From Sebastes aleutianus (taxonomy: Eukaryota; Chordata; Actinopteri; Perciformes; Sebastidae): a DNA stretch of 64,000 nucleotides. Under the pieces are notes generated by a model, which did not search any database, had not been told where the DNA came from, and saw only the letters and a list, made by a program, of their open reading frames with translations. The stretch covers positions 310,001 through 374,000 of the forward strand of contig CAKAKS010000196.1 of the NCBI GenBank assembly GCA_916700875.1, given 5' to 3'. Position numbers and translations under genes: made by a program. Below, piece after piece: positions 24,001 to 36,700 of this stretch (its first letter is position 1; every line of letters starts with the position of its first letter).

Positions 24001-24744
24001 AAAAAATGTCTTTTTATTTTTTATTTTTTCATCAGAGGGATAAGAAATGTCTTGTGGATGTAGGTCTGATTTGGTTTCCAGTGAAATGTGTGTCAGCCCT
24101 GTCACATGCATCCGTAGTTAACTAGTTAACACCGGAAATTAGTTTCCCATAATGTAATAGTGGTGGTGAAAGCCCACACGGTTTCCCATCAGAGCACTGC
24201 CCTCTCTGCTCTGTCACATGGTGCACTTATACTGTTGGTTTCCATCCAGGACTACAGAGGACGGGACAAACAAACCATCAGGACGCAAAAAGGAAGATAT
24301 AACACCGAGATTCACCTTTTGTTTTTACAGAAAAAGACAGACAGACAACCTTGCAGTGAGCTTTCTTTTCTTTGCCCTCTTTGTGGATGCTTATTGTCCA
24401 GTTTATTGTGTTGTTTTGTTGCGCTATGAAGTGAAACTCCGCCATATTCAGCCCACCACGCCCGGAGCGCAGTGAAAACACTCTCTCGGGCTTCTTTAAG
24501 TTGTTGCACAAACTTCATTTCCTCTTCACACAAGGAGAGGAACAAGGTAATATATTCAAACACCCTGGAGACTTCCTTAATTTTACATTTGTTAAACCTC
24601 GTTTCCAGCTCAGGAGGACATGTTTTGCGTGGATTCTGGATGGGTTAATGGAAATATATTGACTTTTTTTTTAGGGAATACTCTTTTTTATATCCTGTTT
24701 AAACCACCTATGTGTGTCCGTGTGCTGTGTTTTGTCCAGGAGGA

Positions 24745-27700
24745 ATGACTCTGAGCTCGGTGGGAGCTTGCTGCCTCAGCCCGGAGGCCAAAGAGGCTCG
24801 AAGGATCAACGATGAGATTGAGAGGCAGCTCCGTCGGGACAAGAAGGACTCCAGACGGGAATTCAAGCTCCTTCTGCTCGGTAAGAGACAGGAAATATAC
24901 TCTCTAATACTTTTTACTTTACTCCTTTAAACAGTAGTGGAAGAAGTATTCAGATTCGCTACTTATGTAGTAGTATACTCCTGTAAAAATACTGCATTTT
25001 ACTCAAAATTATAGAAGTATTTACCAAAAAGTATCTAAAGTATAATAGTATAATAAAGTATAATAGTATAGTTATATCATTTTAGATTTTGTTATTGGAT
25101 TAATACCAGTGTTGGGAAGGTTAGTTTAGAAATGTAATCAGATTACTAGTTACCCTGTTTAAAATGTAACTATTTCAATTACTTCATCAAAGTAACTTAT
25201 TTCATTTGATTACTTTTCCAACAAATGATTTAAGCTTAAAAACTTTTTACCAAAAACAATTTTTTAATGTAGCCCCTTTGTAATCACCAACATTTTGATT
25301 AGTAACTGTAATTTAATTACATATTTTTCCTAGTAACTGTAACAATTACTTTTATTTTGTAATTTAAATACATAACTCTGGTAAATGTAAGTAAGTAAGT
25401 AAAGCTTTATCTATATAGCACCTTTTAAAACACACCGTTACAAAGTGCTTCACACACAAGAAGAAACATCAAACAATGAAAAAAAACAAGGACAAATTAG
25501 AATATGACACAGAAACAATGAGAAACAGATCAAACAAAAACAAACAAACACACATGTGGATGAGGCCTATAAAAAGGCAACGTAGAGCTGCAACGATTAA
25601 TCGATTAGTTGTCAATTATTAAATGAATCACCAACATTTTGATTAGTTACTGTAATTTAATTACATATCTTTCCTAGTAACTAACAATTACTTTCATTTT
25701 GTAATTTAATTACGTAACTCTGGTACATGTAGAGCTGAGACGATTAATCGATTAGTTGTCAATTATTAAATTAATCACCAATATTTTGATTAGTTACTGT
25801 AATTTAATTACATATTTTTCGTAGTAAATGTAACTGATTACAATTACTTTTATTTTTGTAATTTAATTACATAACTCTGGTACATGTAGTTTGTATTAAT
25901 TGTAATTGTATATTTCTATAGTGTGGTAACAATACTTCCACATTCTACAGTAGGCCATGTATGATAGAAATTAATTAAAGCTCCTCACAATAATTAAATA
26001 AATATACGTACAAATACTTAACTTAATTGGCCTTGAAAGTACTTGAGTACGTTATGATGCATTTGTGGTTGTATATGAACAGCTAATGTGTAAACATGAT
26101 GCAGCTATGTCTTTTCACAGTACCCCCCCACCACAGAAAGCTCTTCAGCAATATCACACTGGGTCGAAATAATAATTAATATTATTATAACCAGTAGTGT
26201 AAGAATCACAATGTATTATCAGCGAAATGTACTGAAAACAATTAAAAGTTAAGGTACTCATGCAGGAAAATGTTCCACGTGAGAGTTATTGAATATATTA
26301 TTGCATTATTATTACTTATGCATTTATGTGCAAGTTGCATTTTGCTCTTGTAGCTGGTTTAGGTGGAGCGAATTAAAAAAAAAAAAGTTAGCGTTTGATA
26401 GTTTTATCTGTAAAAATGCATCATATCTTCATCTGTTACTATAACTACAGCTGTCAGATAAATGTATTGGAGTAAAAGTACTATGTTTTTGTCTGCAAAA
26501 TACACACCACACACCAGTCCCAACTGGTACATACATGTATGATGGCTGTATCATCTTGGGTGGCCACATTTTATTTACGGATGTCTCAGCAATGCTGTGA
26601 CTAACTTTAAGGTGTGAGTTGGTCACGTTGGTTATTATAATTCTGCTTTCTGAAATGATTGACTCCTACTGAATGTGTAACCACTCGTTTAGGTTCAAAG
26701 GTCATATAATATAGCTATGAGAGCCGGCTGTCAATCACTCGCGAACTCCGACCAAACGGTCAAACTAGGCAGCGCTGATCAAATATGAATCAATATTCTG
26801 TTACGTTAATGCCTATTTCTCGCCTCAAATGTTTTCAGAATCATCTTGTAGTGCTCGGTTTAGCTGTAAAATTAGAAAGTTTGTGACGCCGCCGCCATTG
26901 TGAAATCTGGTGAAGGAACGCCAAGTTATGGTCACATGGCCGGAGCACAGCCAATAGGAACGCTCTCTCTCAATGAAATGACCTGTGATTGGTCAAAGTC
27001 TCCCGTCATGGGCTAGATTTTCTAAAGCCTGAAAACAGAGCCATGAGGAGGTGCAGAAGTCTAGTTTTCTCTCAGAACACTTGAATTACAATATGCTGAA
27101 AGGTTATTATGGAATTTTTGCCCAATGATGCCAAAAATATACTGCCTACTGAAGCTTTAAAATTTTAAAATGACACGACTCTCGTCTGCAAACCGTTGCT
27201 TTCATGTCAACTGTGTCAGCTACAGGGGGAAATGCTGCAACTTCTTCTAGTTCAGCTTTTTACAGGCAGTCACTGTGAGATGACAAAATACTGTTTGTAA
27301 AATTTGACTCAAAGAATAAACATAAGACCCACAGGGCCCAAGGACAAGATAAAACCCAGACTATAGTTATTAATGTGCAGTAAGTCCAAGATTGCACAAG
27401 TGTGAGACGTGAAAGGACTTAACACACAATACAGGCTGGTGATATTCTGTATTATGGTCAACAAATCTCATGAAGAGATCAAAAACGGCAAGAAATAGAT
27501 CCTGCTTACAGTTCCGTGTATTGCCTCTGTAGCTCGATGTATCTTATTTCTCTGTGTCGTAGCCCTCCATTATTGTGTATGGCACTCTGCACTCTCTCCT
27601 CTGCTTTGGCACAGTGGTGCTTTGAGCTAAATACTAACGTCAGCATGCTAACATGGCTACAATGACGATGCTAAAATGCTGATGTCTAGCAGTTATCATA

Positions 27701-30700
27701 TTACAAATGGTTATCCTAGTTTACATTTGATAATTAGACATGTACCCCCGGTGAAAAATGTTGGATGTAAAAGCCCAAATGTGGTTCCTCTGGCATATTC
27801 TAATGCCACTATTCCATCATATACACTTATCTTAATCATTGCATATTGCCTGCCTGATTGGAAACATGTAGAGAATTTATTGTACAGGAGAATAAGGCTT
27901 CTTGTGCGTTTTAGTCCACCCAGTCTGTACAAAGCTATTAATAATTATGGGTGGCATCTTTCCTCTCCTTTTCTTCTCTGTTGATATAATCCACACCCAT
28001 GGGCAGGTATGATTTAAGAAGGAACATACACTTTGTTAGACACAAAACAGAACACAAATGTGAACCATGGATAAAATACATGATGTGGACAAAACATATT
28101 ATATACTTGATCATAAATATTACTATAGGAAGTTCCATTACATCATAATTTATGTTTAAAACGTGATTTAGGGAATCTGACATTAGATTATAGATCAGCG
28201 GGTGTGGTGATTATTAAATCAGCCAGTCACATCACTTCTCTGAAACAGCTGAGCCATTCACAGTTAAACGTGATAACGACAGCTCAGCAAACAGAGAGCT
28301 TCACCTCAGGAAATGTCCGTTTGGTTCAGAGCGTCGCGACATGAACACACACCACCTCAACAAATCTGCACCCAAAGACGGATGGAGGAGGATTTTCCAT
28401 CAGGTAGTAACCGATAGAGAGATAAAGAAATTGATTTGGTGAAACCGTGTATCTGAGCTTGTATATGGTCACATAGTTTAGTAAATAATGTGACACAACA
28501 GCAGCTCTACTCAGAGCTCCCTTTGGATATCTGAGCTCCTCACCCTATCTCTAAAGCTGAGCCCAGCCACCCTATGAAGGAAGCTCATTTTGGCTGCTTG
28601 TATATGCGACCTCATTCTTTCGGTCATAACCCAAAGCTCATGACCATAGGTGAGGGTTGGAATGTAGATGGACTGGTAAATCGAGAGCTTTGCCTTCCAG
28701 CTCAGCTCCCTCTTCACCACAACCGTCTGGTACAGTGCCCGCATAACTGCAGAGGCCGCACCGAACCGCCTGTACATCTCCCGCTTCATTTTACCCTCAC
28801 TTGTGAACAAGAACCCGAGATACTTGAACTCCCTCGCTTGGGGCAGTGACTCACTCCCCACCCCGAGGGTGCAATCGCCCGGTTTCCGGCAGAGAACCAT
28901 GGCCTCAGACTTGGAAATACCGACTCTCATCACAAACGCTTCACACTCGGCTGCAAACCGCACTAGTGCGTGCTGAAGGTCACGGTCTGATGAAGCCAAC
29001 AGAACCACATCATCTGCAAAGAGCAGAGATGCAATTCTGTGGGTCCCTAAACAGGACACTTTATTTTTTTTAATTTGGGAGGATACTTGGCGTTGGGCAG
29101 GCAGAGCATTTGGGTGCCCATGCCTAGAACCAACCTCGGCGTGTACAGTAATGTTATGTATCTGTTGGTGTTTAGGAACTGGTGAAAGTGGGAAGAGCAC
29201 TTTCATCAAGCAGATGCGGATCATCCATGGCCGTGGATACTCTGAGGAGGACAAGAGAGGCTTCACCAGACTGGTCTACCAGAACATCTTCACTGCCGTG
29301 CAGGCCATGATCCAGGCCATGAACACATTACAGATCCCCTACAAGTATGAGCACAACAAGGTAGACCAGACTCTTTGTTTCTTTGTCCTTTCTTTGCCGC
29401 TTCACAGCGACAGATTGAGAAAGAGCTTTTACCACACGCTGTCCAACAGAAGCGTGGTTTACTGTGTCGGGCGCTGACAGAGCCTGCAGTGTGTATTAGG
29501 CTGAAGTACTTCTGGTAATTTGCAACGGTGTTTAGTTTTGCAATCCGGCTGCCAGACAGAGTTTTGTCTCCTTACAGAGCAGGCTTGTTTTTTGGAAAGT
29601 ACACATGATGTTAGACCGCAGGCATGTAAAGACAGGCAGGTACTCCTGAGCCAAACACAAGTAAGAGACAAAAGAGGAAGGGAGACCGAGAATAATCACA
29701 CAGGAATCTGTCCCTGTCATACAAACGGCAGGAGATTATTAATCACACGATTATGCTACATTAGTTAAAGTTCCAGGTAAGGATGAGAAGAGTCCACTTC
29801 CTGTGTCCTGTCATGTGGCTGTCGTGGACCTTTGGCAGCATTAACTAAGTCTGAGTCAGCACGTGGATTATAAGTTTTCTTTTCCTCTGACTCTGAGTGA
29901 AGGTGACGTTCTGTACAAGCTCACAGGATGACGCCGTTGGTCACTGAGCATGCAGATAATAGCACTGAGTGGCCGTAGGTCAGAGAGGTCAAGAAGTGAC
30001 CGTTCACTAACTAAGCTGTCCACTGAAACACTAGAGGGCTTTTAATTTGAAGCGGATGCAAGAAGTGTTGAGTTTGTATTAACAGCATGATACGGTAACA
30101 AATATTTAACAGGGAGCAGATCGGTCTCTAATAGAGGCCTGCTTTAAGGGTGTCGCAATAACTGTGATATTTAAAAATTAAATATTGATATCATGTTAAT
30201 AATACACATGGTAATATCGCACTATAAACTAAGTTAAAGATGATTTTGACTGATAACATCATTATTTACTTTTTTCTTTTTTTTTAATTTTCTATGGATA
30301 TCATGATAATATCGTTATTGGCCACGATAATTGTGTCGTCAAAATCTGATATTGTGAAAGCCTGCTACAAAGGCCTGGTAATTTAAAGGACCAGTGTGTA
30401 ACATTAGGGGGATCTATTGGCAGAAATGGAATGTAATATTAATAAGTATGTTTTCTTTCATGTATAATGTTTTAGGACTCATTCCTGCACCACTCTATTG
30501 GCATCCCTATTAGCAACAGTAACTAAGGGGGGCGGGGCTTAGCAAACGGTTAGTCGGATGCATTGAATATCTGTCAGGGCTGCACGGTGGTGCAGTGGTT
30601 AGCACTGCGCATCACAGCAAGAGGGTCGCAGGTTCAAACCCAGCTTGGGGCCCTTCTGTGTGGCGTTTGCATGTTCTACCCTCGCATGTTCTCTAGTTTC

Positions 30701-33700
30701 CTCCCACAGTCCAAAGACATGCAGGTTAATTGTTGACTCTAAATTGCCCGTAGGTGTGAATGTGAGTGTGAATGGTTGTCTGTCTCTATGTGTCAGCCCT
30801 GGGAAAGTCCAGGGTGTACCCCGCCTTCGCCCGATGTCAGCTGGGATCGGCTCCAGCCCCCCCGCGACCCTGAATAGAATAAGCAGTTACGGATAATGGA
30901 TGGAATATTTGTCGGAAGTAAGAGTGAACTTTTAGTAAATTGCTAAGAGTTTTTTGATTGATCTCAGGAGGTCAGAGAAAGGATAGGAAAAAAAAGTTAA
31001 AAAAAAAAAAAGAACAGACTGGCAGAGCAGCTTCTAAAGATCCCTTTAAATGTGTCCCATCATTTCTCCAAAGAGAAGAGTGGGAGTATGAAAGTGCTGA
31101 AGCAGGAGCCATGAAATCAATTTTAAAAGATGCACGAAAAGGGAAATGCTTTTGAAGGTATGGCTTCCCCCAGAAATGTAAAAAAAAATAGTAACTAAAA
31201 ATAAACTTCTCAGGTTGTTTTGAACACACAAACAATCTCTGGAACCAGTTCCAGCCAAACAACAGAAAAACAGGAAAATTAAGTCTTACTACTTTTATGT
31301 TATTAAGTGTAGACAGCAAACAGCTCTTCAGATTGTATCGGTTTTATTGGAGTTAACAGTGGTGTAATGAAGTGGTCAAACCCATTTACAGCGCGTAAAG
31401 GTGTATTTCATAACATTGGAGTTTACCACAGTATGACAACTGACAATTGCAGTGCGTCTGTGAAAGCACCTTGTACAATAAGTCTGTTTATTGATGCAAA
31501 GTTCCTCCTCCTTCCTCCCATGCTGATGATGATGACGATGCCAAAGTCCCCGGCAGCAGCAGCAGCTGAGAGTTAACAGACTCGGAGTAATCGTTCACCC
31601 ATAAATGACCATAAAAGTAGTCCAAACAGCTTGTGCAGATTTTTACAAGGGTTTTCTGGCTGAACGATGCAGCAGTCAGGGAAATATTTATTATTAATCT
31701 CAGACATAAATTAGGGCAGAAAGGGTAAAATAGAGAGATTGGGAAGAAAACACAGGTTTACAAACCCAGAAGAACACAAAGCAGCATTTGTTTAGTTCTT
31801 TGTGTCTATGAATGCATATGAAAGAAAGAAAAAAAATAGATGAAATAACAGTTGATTCAGGGAGAGAAAATAGTTGTGTGCGTTACATCGCTGCTTGTGT
31901 TAAATGAATAGAACCGCCATCAGAGAAGACAGTCAAAACGTTAGTCTTCAACGACCAATCGGAGCTGATCTGGAGTCTGACGTCTCTGAGCAGCTGTCAA
32001 TCACTCGCGAACTCCGATCAAACGGTCAAACTAGGCAGCGCTGATCAAATATGAATCAATATTCTGTTACTGTAATGCCTATTTCTCTCCTCAAATGTTT
32101 TCAGAAACATCTTGTAGTGTACTGTTTAGCTGTAAAATTAGAAAGTTTGTGACCTTTGTTGAGATCTGTTGAGGAAATACTAAGCACCGCCCACCAGCCG
32201 GAGCGCAGCCAATAGGAACGCTCAATAGGAATGGTCTCTCTGAAATGACCTGTGATTGGCCAAAGTCTCCCGTCATGGGCTAGATTTTCTAAAGCCTGAA
32301 AACAGAGCCATGAGGAGGTGCAGAAGTCTAGTTTTCTCTCAGAACACTTGAATTACAATATGCTGAAAGGTTATTATGGAATTATTGCCCAATGATGCCA
32401 AAAACCTTCTGCCTCCTGCAGGTTTAACTCTAGTCTGTTGGCTCAGAAATATCAAAATGCCACATTTGCTTACTTGTTATGGAAGCAGACTTTCCCAGTT
32501 CCAATCAGAGTTGGTAAATAAGGTATTATGTTAGCAACTTGTTGGACAGTGTTAGTGTAAGATTAGTGGTACGAATCAGGTTCTGAATTACAGAGCATCC
32601 TGTTTAAAGCCATGAGGGTCAGCCTTTACCACCTATGACAACTGATACTGAGATCAGAATGAAAGGATGTGGCACTGGGTGTAAGATGATTTTCACACTA
32701 TAAGGGTATAGATGGGCATAAAGGTCTTTTTTTCCCCTGACTAATGAAATTACATTACCAATGCACAAGAACATAAACATGACATCATGTTTATGTATAT
32801 TTGTTCTGAAAGTGTCTCTAATTTCAGCGTTGTCATTCTGTTGTTCAGGCCAACGCTAGTATTGTCCATGGGGTCGATGTGGAGAGGGTCACGACATTAA
32901 CGAACCCTTACGTGGACGCCATCAAATGCCTGTGGAGTGACCCGGGGATTCAGGAGTGTTACCATCGTAAGAGGGAATACCAGCTCTCAGACTCGGCCAA
33001 ATAGTGAGTGTAAACAGAAGCGAAGAACTGCTCAGACGTTGCCAAATAGTTTCCATTGTTTCATCTGCTAGTTTAGTCTGTTTTAATTCGCTCAGAAGGC
33101 TCAGCGGTTATTCCATTTAAGGTTGTTGACAAGAGGCTTAAAGGCAAAGAAACACCATTTAAATTCTCACTTATAGTGAAGTGGCTGGAACAGAAACATA
33201 AATATTTTACAACAAATGTCTCCTCTGTCCTTTTTCCTGGTTCTAAATCACTCTATCCGACTGGGTGTCCTCCTGTGTTAATAGCTATCTGAATGACTTG
33301 GACCGAATTGCTGAAGCTACTTATCTGCCAACCCAGCAGGATGTCCTGAGGGTCAGGGTGCCCACAACAGGTATTATAGAGTACCCCTTTGACCTGGAGG
33401 ATGTGGTCTTCAGGTGAGTCTTTGACATCCTTGTTTGCTTAGTCATAGTGAATATTCGCATGCTGATGTTAGCGTTTCGCTCAAAGCACCACTCACAGAG
33501 CTGCTATCATGGCCGTCTTGTTTCTTCCTGTGTCCTCTGACGAGACTAAAGAGCGTTGTTGTGGAAGTAGAGACACTAGGAAGCCATTACGTCTTGTTAG
33601 TCTTTAATAGTCTTGTTTGAGCACAGCTGGACCTCGTTTCATCATTAATTATCAGAGGTCCGTGGTCTTGTTTTGCCCGTTTGTACTGTCGTCTCTCGAG

Positions 33701-36700
33701 TTTCATTAGCTCTGTGAAATCAGGCCGGTTTTGGAAGTTGGTTTTAATGAATTACATTACATTACTTTTGAAAGCAGCAACTTGTTTGTCATGGGGATGG
33801 ACCAGGCATGTTAGCTAATGACAATAATACTGATGAAACTAGGCAATACGTTGATATATAATGATGACAGGGGTAGGGCCAAGTCATTGGTTTGCAGGTC
33901 ACAAGTAAAGTCTCAAGTCTTTGCACTCACGTCCCAGGTAAAGTCACAAGTCAAGTCACAAGTCAAGACAGACAAGACACAAGTCAAGACTGACAAGTCA
34001 CAAGTCAAGTCCCAAGTCAAGACTGACAAGTCACAAGTCAAGACACAAGTCAAGACTGACAAGTCCCAAGTCAAGACTGACGAGTCATAAGTCAAGACTG
34101 ACAAGTCACAAGTCTAGACTGACAAGTCCCCAATCAAGTCCCAAGTCAAGACTGACAAGTTACAAGTCAAGTCCTAAGTCAAGACTGACCAGTCCAAGGT
34201 CAAGTCTTAAGTCAAGACTGACGAGTCACAAGTCAAGACTGACAAGTCCCAACTCAAGATTGACAAGTCCCAACTCAAGTCTAACAAGTCCCAAGTCAAG
34301 ACTGACAAGTCCCAAGTCAAGTCTAACAAGTCCCAAGTCAAGACTGACAAGTCCCAAGTCAAGACTGACAAGTCACAGGTCAAGTGCTAAGTCAAGACAC
34401 AAGTCAAGACTAACAAGTCCCAAATCAAGCCCCAAGTCAAGACTGACAAGGCATAAGACAAGACTTACAAGTCCCAAGTCAAGACTAACAAGTCCCAAGT
34501 CAAGACTGACGAGTCCCAAGTCAAGTCCCAAGTCAAGACTTGACCACTGCAGAGTTTTTGTACACCAACTAAATTATCTTTGGTATCATTATTTCCAGGT
34601 TAGTTCTTCATGGTTTGCTCCTGCATATTGATTGGATGATGTCGGGTCGGTTCAAACAAAGTGGATCTGGGGAGTTAAGAGTCTACCTGCTGGGAATGAA
34701 TTGCGTTAACGTTAGTTGATTAAGGAAATGAATTGATTTGCAGCACATTTTTTAAATAAACATGCTTTTTAATCTTTGGGCTTCGGGGGAATGTATCAAG
34801 TATTTTCAAGTCAAAAGGCTCAAGTCCAAGTGAAGTCACGAATCACAGGTGTTAAAGTCCAAGTCAAGTCTAAAGTCATCAAATTTGTGACTCGAATACA
34901 CTCTGAATGTTTATATTGTGATATTAGACTAGATATAATTTGGAATGTTGGTGTTGATGCTCAAATGCTGCAGTAGAGTTAACCGGTGCAACCTTGTGAA
35001 CTTATTACACTGTAAAAAGTCAGTCGTCATCATGTCTTCATTACTCAATTCTCAAAAACCTCTCATCATATTATCTATATTAAGTGATTTAATTATCTAA
35101 TTAATAACTTCAGCCCAGCCTTAAATACAAATAATAAAACGGTCTTTGAAATTGGTAATATGATGATTTATTTTTAATGGTGATTGAACCTGTGGCTGCA
35201 GGATGGTGGATGTGGGTGGCCAGCGATCGGAGAGGAGGAAATGGATTCACTGTTTCGAGGAAGTCACCTCCATCATGTTCCTGGTGGCGCTCAGCGAGTA
35301 CGATCAGGTCCTTGTTGAGTCCGTCAATGAGGTGAGATGTGGGCTGCTGCCTGCAAAATAACCTGTAACAATTAGAAGCTGATCTCTTCCTATATATCTT
35401 GTTAGACTGTATATGGGGAATAAAGAGGCTCACTTTGGGATAGTCAAGAAAATCACTGGGAGGGACACAAGAGACATTGTTTCTTTTGTTTCAGGCCAAA
35501 CCTGTTAGGTGGAGATGATGACCTAGATTTCTACAGAGTCCAGCACTAGTCTGCTTTCTCTATCTCTCTCTCCCTCTAAACTTCATCTGGATCGTCCTTT
35601 GTGGCAGTGCACATAGTTGACCTGCAGGGGGAGCTCTTTAGTCGCTCTGTTCAGCAGAGTGCACCACTCAGAGAGGCTTGTTCACTTGATGAGATTACAG
35701 CCAATAGAATTTGCTCACACAGACAATCCCTGCTGAAGTACTGCTGTCTAATACTCCACTACTGATTCCCATATTTCTGCTCATGCTTGGATGTTTTTTC
35801 TGTCATGTGTTTTTTCAAAGAACCGCATGGAGGAAAGCATGGCCTTGTTTCGCACAATCATAAACTACAAGTGGTTCGAGTCGTCCTCGGTCATGTTGTT
35901 CCTCAACAAGATAGATTTACTGGAGGAGAAAATCATGCACTCGCACTTGGTCGACTACTTCCCTGAATATGATGGTAAGAGGAAAAAAGAAATATCAGAA
36001 ATGCAGCTGAGCATAATGTTACCTAGGTTTTGAATACAACATTATAGTGTCTTAAAAGAAGAAATAAGACAGTCTTCCTTGTACAAATGAAAAGTTGAAT
36101 TCATGAGCAATGAAACACAAAAAACTGTCCAGTGCGACTAAACATTTTCACTGGTCGCACCGGTGCAGATCTGTCTCTGTGTGCATTTTAGTGTTGTCAA
36201 ATATATCGAAGTATCAATACTAATCAGTGGTGGATGAAGTACCTTAAAGGCTCACTCTGTAAAAGTACAGATATCTAACCAGAAAATGACTTTAGTAGAA
36301 GTTAAAGTCACCAATAGAATATCACTTAAGTGTTTGATATTTACCTTTCTTAAGTATCAAAAGTCATTTTCTGATATTAAATGTTCTTAAGTATTGAAAG
36401 TAAAATTACAAGTAAATGTTAATAAAAAACCAAGCAAGTCAGAATTTTGAGATTTATGAAGTTTATGGGGCGGTCACACATCCGCAAAAAATTATATTCA
36501 CCTCCCGTTCACTCCCATTCTACGCGCGTGAAAGTGTGAAAAAACATTTGCTTCCAGTTGCGAAGCAAATTTGCATCTTTGCATTCGAAAAGCAGTTCAA
36601 TTTGGTGAACTTTCAGTTCGAAAATCGCCTCGGTAGGCGATGGTCACTCGCCTGCATTCTCGCATGTGTGACCGCACCTTTATTATTCCTCTTAACATGC

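Noticed and set aside
28511..29266. 251-codon reverse transcriptase frame as a host gene
   Set aside because: Truncated LINE fragment inside a gnaq intron, lacking endonuclease and most of the RT.
33818..34631. Repeat 'proteins' (SQVKTDK, LTSPKSR) and a CRISPR-like impression
   Set aside because: Degenerate contiguous minisatellite with no unique spacers, in a vertebrate intron.
35110..35433. 107-codon minus-strand frame over gnaq exon 5
   Set aside because: Shadow of the exon on the opposite strand.
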